From the NCBI GenBank assembly GCA_031280335.1, contig JAITGZ010000168.1:1-20402 (forward strand): a stretch of DNA of 20,402 nt. The letters are read 5' to 3'. Shown piece by piece: positions 7,882 to 14,884 of this stretch. The notes below the pieces were generated by a model that did not search any database, was not told the DNA's origin, and saw nothing but the letters and a program-made list of their open reading frames with translations. Position 1 is the stretch's first letter, and every line of letters begins with the position of its first letter. Made by a program: the position numbers and the translations under genes. The DNA is from Deltaproteobacteria bacterium (GTDB lineage: Bacteria > Desulfobacterota > Desulfovibrionia > Desulfovibrionales > Desulfovibrionaceae).

Positions 7882-8817
7882 GTGGCCGGGCCAAAACGCA
7901 TAATTCTTTTTTTCTGCTTCGGCCTGTGTTGCTTCCTGGGTCTTTACGCCTGGGATGTCAGGACGGGCAGGCTGACCAGGTTAGCCAGCTTGAGCGGGCT
8001 GGAAATAGTCGGCCAGGTACTCTATCCTGGGGTTTGGCTCAGGGATCGGGCGGTCCAGTTTGTGGATAACTATCTGGCTTTGTCGTCCGTGTCCGTGGAG
8101 AACGCCCGCCTGACCGAAGAACTGGGCGCGCTGCGCCGCAAGCTGCTTGACGCCGGGGAAGATCAACTGGAGCTGTTCCGTTTGCGCGGCCTGATGAACC
8201 TGCCGGATGTCCCGCCTTGGGAAAAAACCGGTGCCAGGGTCATTGCCGGACGTTTCGGGCCGCAGGCCATGCTGACCAGCGTTATTTTGAACAAGGGCTT
8301 TTTGGGCGGCGCTCTTCCCGGCGCTCCGGTGGTCACCCCCCAGGGCGTGGTGGGCCGCGTTCTGCATACCGCGCCGCACAGTTCCACCGTACTGCTGATT
8401 ACCGACCCTTCCTTCCGCGTGGCCGTGGTGGGGCAGGAGAGCCGGGCGCGCGGCATACTCTTCGGTTCCGGGGAGGGTAACCCCCTCTTGGTGCAGTATG
8501 TTGACCCCCAGACCAACATGCGCCCGGGTGAGCTTTTGATTTGCTCCGGCCTGGACGGCATCATGCCCAAAGGTGTTCCGGCGGCCAGGATAAACGTGGC
8601 GCGTTATGACAAAAACGCGCTTTTTCCCCATATCGCCGCTACCCCCTTGGCGGATTTTTCCCGCCTGGAAGAGGTGCTGGTGTTGATTCCGCCCAGGGGA
8701 ACCAAGCCGGACGAGCTTTTGTACGAGCCTTTCGGATCGGTGGATGTGCTGCCTGACTTCGCCGGTGCCTTGGAGCAGGAGATGGATGACGGGGCTGCGG
8801 ACGGAGGGGTAAGATAG
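7882..8817 (+). CDS. mreC: Rod shape-determining protein MreC
   Basis: A 311-residue bitopic protein of the elongasome that couples MreB and MreD to PBP2 in the periplasm. It has a single N-terminal membrane segment (residues 6-24), a predicted coiled coil (about 60-103) and then the MreC beta domains, with family-like stretches such as GAPVVTPQGVVGRV, STVLLITDPSF and the C-terminal LEEVLVLIPP. It ends in an acidic tail. GTG is the start, 1 nt after the mreB stop codon; no clear SD is visible, so translation is probably coupled to mreB. Identity rests on order and these motifs. Confidence 0.93.
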   Translation: MAGPKRIILFFCFGLCCFLGLYAWDVRTGRLTRLASLSGLEIVGQVLYPGVWLRDRAVQFVDNYLALSSVSVENARLTEELGALRRKLLDAGEDQLELFRLRGLMNLPDVPPWEKTGARVIAGRFGPQAMLTSVILNKGFLGGALPGAPVVTPQGVVGRVLHTAPHSSTVLLITDPSFRVAVVGQESRARGILFGSGEGNPLLVQYVDPQTNMRPGELLICSGLDGIMPKGVPAARINVARYDKNALFPHIAATPLADFSRLEEVLVLIPPRGTKPDELLYEPFGSVDVLPDFAGALEQEMDDGAADGGVR

Positions 8818-8820
8818 GCC

Positions 8821-9279
8821 ATGTGGAGGGGGGCGCTGTGGTGGGGAGGCTATCTGATTCTGGCCATATGGCTGCAAAAGTTTTTTCCCGGCCTGGACGC
8901 CCTGGCCCCCGCCTGCATTATATGCTTGCAGGAAGAGAGCAGGGAGCGCAGCATGATCTTTCTGCTGTTCTGCATAATCATTCAGGAAGGCGCGGGCACT
9001 TTTCCCTTTGGATTGTCCATAGTCTGGTACAGTTTGATAATGCTCATGTATTATGTCGGGCAATGGTTTTTCATGTCCGGCAACTTCATGTTCGTGGCGG
9101 CCCTTTCCCTTGCCTTGGGCCTGGGCAGGCTTATTGTCGCGCAGCTGGCGTTCTTTCTGCATCCTTTGCGGCCGGATCTGCCCGCCTTGCTCGCGGCCTG
9201 CGCCCTGCAAATTATCTTCACCCCCCCGCTCTGGCTTTTGGGGTATAAAAGCAGATCCGTGTTGCGGGCGCAACGTTAA
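8821..9279 (+). CDS. mreD: Probable rod shape-determining protein MreD
   Basis: A 152-residue, strongly hydrophobic protein with about five membrane segments (roughly 7-20, 44-56, 64-80, 86-105, 119-138). MreD is a poorly conserved integral membrane protein of this size that binds MreC and PBP2 in rod-shape synthesis. The sequence alone would support only a membrane protein; its place between mreC and mrdA gives the name. GGAGGGG (8803-8809) lies 11 nt before the ATG, within the end of mreC, and the gap to mreC is 3 nt. The residue pattern PFGLSIVWYSLIMLMYY resembles the MreD core but is divergent. Confidence 0.75.
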   Translation: MWRGALWWGGYLILAIWLQKFFPGLDALAPACIICLQEESRERSMIFLLFCIIIQEGAGTFPFGLSIVWYSLIMLMYYVGQWFFMSGNFMFVAALSLALGLGRLIVAQLAFFLHPLRPDLPALLAACALQIIFTPPLWLLGYKSRSVLRAQR

Positions 9280-9300
9280 GCTACACCGGAGGCGCAGGCC

Positions 9301-11262
9301 GTGCAAATCAATATTGAGTCTGAAAGCAGCCAGCCGCCCAAACACGGGCTGATTCTGCTCCAGGTGCTCATGGCCTTGCTTTTTGTGGTGATGGTCTTCA
9401 GACTGTGGCATTTGCAGATTCTGCAGGGTGAACACAACGCGCAAAGAGCCAACGCCAACCGTTGGAGGGAGCAGCAGATTTACGCCAACCGCGGCTTGGT
9501 GCTGGACGCGCGGGGGGTAATCCTGGCGGCCAACCGTCCCTCTTACGCCGTGGCGCTGACCAGTGAAGACTGCCCGGACATCCCCTCCACCCTGGCCAAG
9601 GTCAGCCAGTGGACGGGCGAACCCATGAGCAAGCTGGAACGTCTGTACAGGCAGAGCCGGGAAGAAGGACTGCCTAAATTCAGCCCGCTCATCCTGGCCC
9701 ACGACATCAAATTCGAGCAGGTGGCCCGTCTGGAAAGCCAGGTGATGAATTGGCCCGGCCTTAGCATCATCGCGCAGCAGCGCCGTTTTTATCCCCAGGG
9801 GGATATTTTCGCCCATGTGCTGGGTTATGTGGCCCTGGCCAATGCCCGTGAGGTGGAAAGCTACGCAGGGCTTTACCGGGGCGACAGCGTGGGCAAGCAG
9901 GGGATTGAGCTTAAGCTGGAAAACAGCCTGCGCGGGGTAAAGGGCAGGGTGGTGCAGGAGGTGGACGCCTTGGGGCGTCCTCTGGCGCGCGACAGCAAGG
10001 CACCCCCCGTGGGCGGCCGGGACGTGCGTCTGTCGCTGGATGCCGACTTGCAGCTTTTTGCCATGCGAGCCATGGCCGGCAACGCCGGCAGCATTGTGGT
10101 CATGGACCCGGATACGGGCCGTATCCTGGCCCTGACCACCTCCCCTTCCTATGACAATAACCTGTTTACCGGCAGGCTTTCCGCCAAGGACTGGGGCAGG
10201 CTGCGCGATGATGAACGCCATCCTCTGCAGAATCGCGCCATTCAAAGTGTATATCCGCCGGGGTCCATATGGAAGCTGGTCATGGCCGCCATGTTCATGC
10301 GCGAAGGTATAGGCCGGGATGAGACGGTAACCTGTACCGGCGAATTCAGGTTGGGCAACCGCGTTTTTCGCTGCTGGCGCGCCGGTGGACACGGCAGGGT
10401 GAATATGCTGCGCTCCCTGGTGGAGTCGTGCGATGTTTACTATTATCAGATGGCAGATCGCCTGGGCATTGACAAATTGACCGAATTTGCCGCCGCCGCC
10501 GGTTTCGGACGCCTTACCGGCATTGATCTGCCTTCGGAAAAACCGGGGGTGGTTCCGGGGCGGGAATGGAAGCGGCGTATGCGCGGCGAGGCCTGGCAGC
10601 GCGGCGAAACTATAAACGCCTCCATTGGCCAGGGTTATACCCTGACCACTCCGGTGCAGATGGCGGTGTATGTTAGTTCCCTGTTGAACGGAGGCAGGCT
10701 TTTGAAGCCGCTCCTGCTTGAAGAGGAAAATCCGGTGGAGCGGGGGCGCGTCCCTTCCACCGAGGCGGAACGCATTTTTCTGCTCAAGGCCATGCGCGAG
10801 GTGGTGGAAAACAGGCAGGGCACGGCCAGACGCCTCAAGATGGATGACGCCGTCATCGGGGCCAAAACCGGCACCGCGCAGGTGGTCGCTTTGGGGGATA
10901 CGCGCCTGCGTACGGAAGATATGCTCTACCAGCACCGGGATCACGCCTGGGTAGCCACTTGGGGCATGAAGGGAGATAAGCGTTACGTTGTGGTGGTCAT
11001 GTTGGAACACGGCGGCGGGGGCGGCGCTTCGGCCGCGCCGGTGGCTGCGGCGGTGTACGCGTATCTTTTTAAGAATAAAAAACCGGAATCCGTCCCCTGG
11101 CGCAATGTGGCCGCTTCCGGCTATATAACGCAGTCCGACCCTGCGGAGGCGCGCGGCCTGGATGAGATTATCCGGGCTTCAAAACAGTGGGAACCTTTTG
11201 TCGGGCCGGATCATCGGTCTGCGGAAAGCGCGCGGCGGGATAAAGATGACGCAGGGAGTTGA
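9301..11262 (+). CDS. mrdA: Penicillin-binding protein 2 (peptidoglycan D,D-transpeptidase)
   Basis: A 653-residue class B PBP that crosslinks peptidoglycan during elongation together with RodA. It has an N-terminal membrane anchor (residues 17-36) and a PBP dimerisation/pedestal domain with NRGLVLDARGVILAANRPSYAV. The transpeptidase domain holds all three motifs: SxxK (Ser322-Ile-Trp-Lys325), SxD (Ser376-Cys-Asp378) and KTG (Lys522-Thr-Gly524). Ser322 is the acylated residue and beta-lactam target. The GTG start follows GGAGG (9288-9292) by 8 nt. A charged tail of about 60 residues follows the last core strand. The 3' end overlaps rodA by 17 nt, indicating tight coupling. Confidence 0.96.
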   Translation: MQINIESESSQPPKHGLILLQVLMALLFVVMVFRLWHLQILQGEHNAQRANANRWREQQIYANRGLVLDARGVILAANRPSYAVALTSEDCPDIPSTLAKVSQWTGEPMSKLERLYRQSREEGLPKFSPLILAHDIKFEQVARLESQVMNWPGLSIIAQQRRFYPQGDIFAHVLGYVALANAREVESYAGLYRGDSVGKQGIELKLENSLRGVKGRVVQEVDALGRPLARDSKAPPVGGRDVRLSLDADLQLFAMRAMAGNAGSIVVMDPDTGRILALTTSPSYDNNLFTGRLSAKDWGRLRDDERHPLQNRAIQSVYPPGSIWKLVMAAMFMREGIGRDETVTCTGEFRLGNRVFRCWRAGGHGRVNMLRSLVESCDVYYYQMADRLGIDKLTEFAAAAGFGRLTGIDLPSEKPGVVPGREWKRRMRGEAWQRGETINASIGQGYTLTTPVQMAVYVSSLLNGGRLLKPLLLEEENPVERGRVPSTEAERIFLLKAMREVVENRQGTARRLKMDDAVIGAKTGTAQVVALGDTRLRTEDMLYQHRDHAWVATWGMKGDKRYVVVVMLEHGGGGGASAAPVAAAVYAYLFKNKKPESVPWRNVAASGYITQSDPAEARGLDEIIRASKQWEPFVGPDHRSAESARRDKDDAGS

Positions 11263-12376
11263 GAGGCGCAATCTGGTCAGCGCCAATTGGGTGCTGGTTC
11301 TGCTCACGCTTGTGTTGGCCGCGATCGGCCTGCTCAACCTGTATTCCGCCAGTGTGGTGCGCCTGGGCGAGGGCACGAGCGTGGCGGCCTATTTTCAGAA
11401 ACAGTGCCTGTGGATGATCATCGGCGTGTTCTGCATGTTTTTTTGCATGTTTCTGGACTACCGGCGGCTGATCTCTTCCGCTGAGCCCATGCTGGTTCTT
11501 TCCGTGCTGCTCCTGCTTCTGCTCCTGTTCTTTGGTCCGGACATGGGCGGGGTGAAGCGTTGGATTCCCCTGGGGCCGGTCAATTTTCAACCCAGTGAAG
11601 CGGTAAAAATCAGCGTCATGCTGCTGGGGGCCAAGCTGCTGGCCAAGGGCAAAGATCCGCTGACCTGGAGGGAGTTTTTCCCGATTTTGTCCGTGGGCTT
11701 TGTGCCGGCCGTTCTGGTGCTGAAACAGCCGGATCTGGGCACAGCCATAATCATCATGTTCATTCTGGGCGGCATGATGTTGTATCGCGGCCTCAAGGCG
11801 CAGATTATCAAGGTGGGCGTACTGGTACTCATTCTCAGCCCACTGGCTGTGGATAAGCTGATCATGCCGCGCCTGCTGGACTACCAGCGGGCCAGGATTA
11901 CCGGCTTTTTATCCCCGGAAAAGGCCCCGGCCAAGGCTGTTTACCAGAGCGATCAGTCCAGAATAGCCATTGGTTCGGGCAAGATATGGGGCAAGGGTTA
12001 TCTGGAGGGCACCCAGAGCAAGCTGCGCTTCATTCCGGCCAGGCATACGGATTTCGCCCTGGCCGTATTCGGCGAGGAGTGGGGGTTCACGGGCTGCGTT
12101 GCCCTCATGACCCTGTTCTGTCTTTTTCTCTTAAGCATATATACCACGATCCGTGAAACCAAGGACAGGTTCGGCGGTATGCTCGGCGCGGGCATATTTT
12201 TTTATTTTTTCTGGCAGATTCTGATCAATGTGGGTATGGTGCTGGGGCTTATGCCGGTGGTGGGCATACCCCTGCCCTTCATCAGCTATGGCGGCAGTTC
12301 CGCTGTCGTCAACTTCTGCATGGTGGGGCTTCTGCTGAATATTTCCATGCGCCGTTTCGTTTTTCGCGCGGCTTAG
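11246..12376 (+). CDS. rodA: Rod shape-determining glycan polymerase RodA (SEDS family)
   Basis: A 376-residue polytopic SEDS protein that polymerises lipid II into glycan strands, paired with PBP2. Diagnostic stretches are LNLYSAS in the first helix, KQPDLGTAIII, the periplasmic loop GTQSKLRFIPARHTDF with the likely catalytic Asp269, FGEEWGF, and GIPLPFISYGGSS near the C-terminus. An in-frame ATG at 11162 would add 28 residues encoded inside mrdA and unlike the family; MTQGVERRNLVSANW from 11246 fits better, although its SD is weak (GGCGGGA upstream). It overlaps the mrdA stop by 17 nt. Confusion with FtsW is unlikely given the mrdA partner. Confidence 0.95.
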   Translation: MTQGVERRNLVSANWVLVLLTLVLAAIGLLNLYSASVVRLGEGTSVAAYFQKQCLWMIIGVFCMFFCMFLDYRRLISSAEPMLVLSVLLLLLLLFFGPDMGGVKRWIPLGPVNFQPSEAVKISVMLLGAKLLAKGKDPLTWREFFPILSVGFVPAVLVLKQPDLGTAIIIMFILGGMMLYRGLKAQIIKVGVLVLILSPLAVDKLIMPRLLDYQRARITGFLSPEKAPAKAVYQSDQSRIAIGSGKIWGKGYLEGTQSKLRFIPARHTDFALAVFGEEWGFTGCVALMTLFCLFLLSIYTTIRETKDRFGGMLGAGIFFYFFWQILINVGMVLGLMPVVGIPLPFISYGGSSAVVNFCMVGLLLNISMRRFVFRAA

Positions 12377-12386
12377 TCTTGGCGTT

Positions 12387-12420
12387 CCGCGCAGCATGGG
12401 CGTGAAATTATGCCGCGCGG
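12387..12420 (+). terminator. Hairpin after rodA (possible transcript end)
   Basis: CCGCGCAGCAT (12387-12397) and ATGCCGCGCGG (12410-12420) form an 11-bp stem with one A-C mismatch and a 12-nt loop. No T-run follows, so it is at best a Rho-assisted or 3'-stabilising structure. Its position just after rodA, before a new promoter, favours an end-of-operon role. Confidence 0.35.
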
Positions 12421-12433
12421 GTCAAGAAACAGC

Positions 12434-12475
12434 TTGGTTTCAGGCGCGTTTAGCGTTAAGATGGGGTTATATAAT
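12434..12475 (+). promoter_or_regulatory. Predicted promoter(s) of the bactofilin gene
   Basis: TTGGTT (12434-12439) and TAAGAT (12457-12462) lie 17 bp apart and would start transcription near 12469, about 24 nt before the ATG. A perfect TATAAT (12470-12475) also occurs with only a poor -35 (GTTTAG, 12448-12453, 16-bp spacer). Used on its own it would give an mRNA starting next to the SD. Either suggests the gene can be expressed apart from the mre operon. Confidence 0.5.
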
Positions 12476-12492
12476 GCCATGTGGAGTTGCTC

Positions 12493-12897
12493 ATGAACAA
12501 AGATGAATCTAAATTCAACGCTTTTCTGGGGCCGGAAACCTCCTATAACGGCCAGCTTTCCTTTGCCGGTTCTGTGCGCATAGATGGTGAATTCAGCGGC
12601 GAGATCACCGCCGAGGGTACCCTTATTCTGGGTACATCCGCCAAGGTATCCGGCAGAATAAATGTGGCCCAGCTTATTTTGAGCGGCAAGATTGACGGCG
12701 AGATCTTCGTCAGCAAACAGACCACCATGCACAAGACGGCTTTTTTGACCGGCAATATAATGACCCCCATCCTGGTCATGGAAGAAGGGGCCATCCTGCA
12801 GGGTTCGGTACAGATGACCAAAGATCCCCTGCCTGAAGGTACCAAGTTTCGCACTGTGCCCAACGCGCAGTTATCCGTATCTTCAGAAGAAGCGTAA
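12493..12897 (+). CDS. Bactofilin (polymer-forming cytoskeletal protein)
   Basis: A 134-residue bactofilin (DUF583/polymer-forming cytoskeletal family), which self-assembles without nucleotide into membrane-associated filaments and often recruits cell-wall enzymes or shapes cells. The middle of the protein is a run of short beta-helix repeats rich in small residues and glycine: SVRIDGEFSGEI, GTLILGTSAKVSGRI, QLILSGKIDGEI, GAILQGSV. Short polar tails lie on each side, as in typical small bactofilins. The ATG at 12493 has GGAG (12483-12486) 6 nt upstream; the in-frame GTG at 12481 would place the start before that SD. It lies alone between rodA and the atp operon with its own promoter and a weak terminator, so a link to rod shape is likely but inferred. 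Confidence 0.9.
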   Translation: MNKDESKFNAFLGPETSYNGQLSFAGSVRIDGEFSGEITAEGTLILGTSAKVSGRINVAQLILSGKIDGEIFVSKQTTMHKTAFLTGNIMTPILVMEEGAILQGSVQMTKDPLPEGTKFRTVPNAQLSVSSEEA

Positions 12898-12911
12898 GAT
12901 CGCTTTTTTTT
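12890..12911 (+). terminator. Weak intrinsic terminator after bactofilin
   Basis: AAGCG (12890-12894), a 6-nt loop containing the stop codon, and CGCTT (12901-12905) form a short stem running into T8 (12904-12911). Purine-rich sequence upstream can extend the stem by A-T and G-T pairs. A second hairpin, GGCCG/CGGCC (12921-12934), follows with little T-tract. The short stem makes read-through into the atp operon plausible. Confidence 0.45.
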
Positions 12912-12963
12912 GCGTCCGGCGGCCGGTTACGGCCTGTTTAACTATTCCATTTTTTGGCGGCTT

Positions 12964-12992
12964 TTGACATTTACGGTGAAATGGTGCATTAT
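12964..12992 (+). promoter_or_regulatory. Predicted promoter of the ATP synthase operon
   Basis: A perfect TTGACA (12964-12969) and CATTAT (12987-12992; 4 of 6 matches) are separated by 17 bp. Transcription would start near 13000 and leave a leader of about 95 nt before atpF'. This is the strongest -35 noticed in the window, in line with high expression of ATP synthase. Confidence 0.65.
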
Positions 12993-13006
12993 CAGCCGGG
13001 TTGTTG

Positions 13007-13027
13007 CGGCTTCAGCCTTTGAAGCCG
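13007..13027 (+). promoter_or_regulatory. Leader hairpin of the atp operon mRNA
   Basis: CGGCTTCA (13007-13014) and TGAAGCCG (13020-13027) form a perfect 8-bp stem with a 5-nt loop, about 8 nt from the predicted transcript start. A 5' stem like this commonly stabilises mRNA; no riboswitch family was recognised. Confidence 0.5.
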
Positions 13028-13094
13028 TCCACCGGTCAGGGCGTAAAATGGTTTATCCATCTTCTTCCTCATGGGATTTTTTTGTGGAGCGCTT

Positions 13095-13511
13095 ATGGTA
13101 GAGCTGAATATCACCCTGGTAATCCAGATGGTTAATTTCGTGGTCGCCCTGTTCGTGCTGAACATTCTGCTGGTGCGCCCCGTGCGTGCGATCATGCGTA
13201 AACGCAAAGAAATGACCGAGGCTATGGTTAAGGATGCCGGCAAATTCGCCGCAGAGTCCGCCTTGCGTCTCGGCAGGTACGAGGCCGAACTGGAATCGGT
13301 CAGGGCGCGCGCTTCCGGCCAGCGTGAGACAGCCAGGGCGCAAGCCGTTGAATCCGGGCGTGTTATTCTGGATAACGCCCAGGAGGAGGCGGCTGTTTTT
13401 TTGCAGCGTTCGCGCAAAGAGGCGGAACAGGAAGTGGAGGCGGCCCGGCGGGTTTTGTTCAAGCAGGCTGGGGTGTTGTCCGATAAGGTTGTAACCAGGA
13501 TTTTGGGCTAG
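13095..13511 (+). CDS. atpF': ATP synthase F0 subunit b' (first b-type stalk subunit)
   Basis: A 138-residue b-type peripheral stalk subunit. One membrane helix (residues 7-27, VIQMVNFVVALFVLNILLV) precedes a long charged helix rich in Ala, Glu, Arg and Gln (28-138) that forms the coiled-coil stator with subunit b. Being followed by a second b gene marks it as the b' partner of a b/b' heterodimer. ATG 13095 has GGAG (13086-13089) 5 nt upstream; the in-frame ATG at 13071 would place the SD inside the gene and adds MGFFCGAL. It is the first gene of the atp operon. The next gene is separated by an unusual 254-nt gap. Confidence 0.9.
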   Translation: MVELNITLVIQMVNFVVALFVLNILLVRPVRAIMRKRKEMTEAMVKDAGKFAAESALRLGRYEAELESVRARASGQRETARAQAVESGRVILDNAQEEAAVFLQRSRKEAEQEVEAARRVLFKQAGVLSDKVVTRILG

Positions 13512-13765
13512 AGCGAATCAACTTTTAAACTGTTCCTGCCGGAGGTTCCGGCACCTCTGCCTGAGGGGTAAAACGGGCATGTCGGTCTGAGCGCGGCTGT
13601 ACCTCTGTCGCCCCTTGTCGGGCATCAGGGCAAGGCGGGGGCGATAACCGCGCCGGACGACGCCCGGAATGCCGCCTTTCGGACTAAGGTCAAGGCCCCT
13701 TTGGGGGCTGGAACAAGCTTAAAGTTGCAATGCTCCGGTATTTCGCGAACTTTGGAGGTTTGCCC
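13512..13765 (+). other. Structured non-coding gap between the two b-subunit genes
   Basis: No convincing gene occurs on either strand here; stop codons are frequent and the only short ATG frame (13579) ends after three codons. Several hairpins can form: TGCCGGA/TCCGGCA (13537-13553, 7 bp, 3-nt loop); an exclusive alternative GAGGT/ACCTC (13542-13557); CCTC/GAGG (13554-13566), exclusive with the second; a long arm TCGCC-CCTTG (13608-13617) with CAAGG (13631-13635) and GGCGA (13640-13644) across a CGGG bulge; and GCCCC/GGGGC (13695-13708). None has a T-tract. The last 12 bases hold the strong SD of atpF. This looks like an intra-operon RNA element or a small RNA, but could also be the remnant of an insertion. 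Confidence 0.5.
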
Positions 13766-14332
13766 ATGAGCGAATCCAAAAAAAGTTTCAAGATGTTGGC
13801 AATGGTCGTTTTTCTGCTTTGTGTCGCGGCTTTTTATTTTGGCTACGGCTCGCACAGTGAATGGGTGGATTTCGGCTTCAGGTTGTTTAACTTTTTTATG
13901 TTTATAGCGCTGATCCGGCACTTTGCCGGAGGCGGCATAAAAAAATTTTTACGCGGGCGCAGTGAGGGCATAGCCTCTAAAATATCCGGACTGGAAAATG
14001 CCAGAACCCAGGCTTCCAGACGCCTTAAAGAGGTGGAGGCCAAGATCATCAATCTGGACAAAGAGCGTCAGGCTATAATCGCTGCTTATAAGGCGCAGGG
14101 CGAGGCCATAAAATCTGAAATCATCGTCAAGGCGGAAAAGAACGCCAAACAGATCATCGCCCAGGCCAAACTGACCGCCCAGAGCGAGACGGATAAAGCC
14201 ATGCGGCAGATGCGCGCCGAACTGGCGGAAGAAATTTTTAATACGGCGGAAGACACCTTGCGCCGCAAGCTGGACGCCCGGGTCCATGAAAAGATTATTA
14301 ACAAGAGCCTGAGCAGGGTGGTGTTGAATTGA
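13766..14332 (+). CDS. atpF: ATP synthase F0 subunit b
   Basis: A 188-residue b subunit of the peripheral stalk that holds F1 to subunit a. Residues 9-25 form a first hydrophobic segment resembling a signal peptide or extra helix, residues 37-51 a second, and residues 62-175 a long charged helix with regular Ala, Lys, Glu and Gln, as expected for the stator coil. An additional N-terminal segment is known in b subunits of several deltaproteobacteria (recalled, not checked). ATG 13766 is set by GGAGG (13754-13758), 7 nt upstream; an in-frame ATG at 13730 would place that SD inside the gene. Its last 4 bases overlap atpH. Confidence 0.92.
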   Translation: MSESKKSFKMLAMVVFLLCVAAFYFGYGSHSEWVDFGFRLFNFFMFIALIRHFAGGGIKKFLRGRSEGIASKISGLENARTQASRRLKEVEAKIINLDKERQAIIAAYKAQGEAIKSEIIVKAEKNAKQIIAQAKLTAQSETDKAMRQMRAELAEEIFNTAEDTLRRKLDARVHEKIINKSLSRVVLN

Positions 14333-14880
14333 GCGGCAATATCGTAGCCCGCAGATATGCGGGGGCTCTATTTGCCTTCGGCCGTAAGGCCGGGCTGCCT
14401 GAGCTGGAAAAAATCGCGGTGGATCTGGATGCCTTGCGCGAAATGGTCAAGGCGTCAGTAAAATTGTTCAAATTTTATCAAAGCCCGGTCTTCAGCGTTG
14501 AAGACAAGGACAGGATCACCTCCTCTCTTTTGTCTGAGCTTAAAGCCGGGGCGCATACGCGGAATTTTTGCCGTCTGTTGGCCAGGAAGGGGCGTCTGGC
14601 GCAGCTCCCGGCCATTGCGGATTGTTTTGACCGGTTGATGGATGAAGAAAAGGGCGTCATTCGGGGCGAACTGGTTACAGCGGTTGTACTTGATGAGGGC
14701 AGGCGCGCGGAAGTGCTTAAGCAGCTTAGAAAGCAGGCCGGGCGCGAACTTGCGCTCACTTATTCCGTTGACCCCGATATTTTGGGCGGGGTACTGCTCA
14801 AGGTGGGCGACAAGGTACTGGACGCCAGCCTGCGGGTGCAGCTTTCCATCCTGAAAGAACAAATCAAGAGGGGTGTGTAG
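14329..14880 (+). CDS. atpH: ATP synthase F1 subunit delta
   Basis: A 183-residue delta (OSCP-type) subunit that sits on top of F1 and binds the N-termini of alpha and the b stalk. The N-terminal helical domain starts with NIVARRYAGALF, the family signature; the C-terminal part ends with DPDILGGVLLKVGDKVLDASLRVQL, also diagnostic. Translation starts at a TTG that overlaps the atpF stop (TTGA), an arrangement typical of coupled translation; AGGGTGG (14315-14321) lies 7 nt upstream. No in-frame ATG near the expected start offers an alternative. The length is normal. Confidence 0.93.
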   Translation: MSGNIVARRYAGALFAFGRKAGLPELEKIAVDLDALREMVKASVKLFKFYQSPVFSVEDKDRITSSLLSELKAGAHTRNFCRLLARKGRLAQLPAIADCFDRLMDEEKGVIRGELVTAVVLDEGRRAEVLKQLRKQAGRELALTYSVDPDILGGVLLKVGDKVLDASLRVQLSILKEQIKRGV

Positions 14881-14884
14881 GGTC

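Noticed and set aside
7981..11010. Open frame of 1009 codons on the minus strand opposite mreC, mreD and mrdA
   Set aside because: It is antisense to three well-recognised genes, has His/Gly/Gln-rich low-complexity composition and no recognisable domain. Such frames arise from GC-rich codon bias.
12910..13101. 63-codon plus-strand frame before atpF'
   Set aside because: It starts at a TTG next to the bactofilin terminator, contains the atp promoter and leader hairpin, has no SD and overlaps the atpF' start.
13625..13921. 98-codon minus-strand frame across the atp gap
   Set aside because: It runs into atpF on the other strand, has no recognisable motif, and its composition fits an antisense shadow. 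It does not explain the gap.
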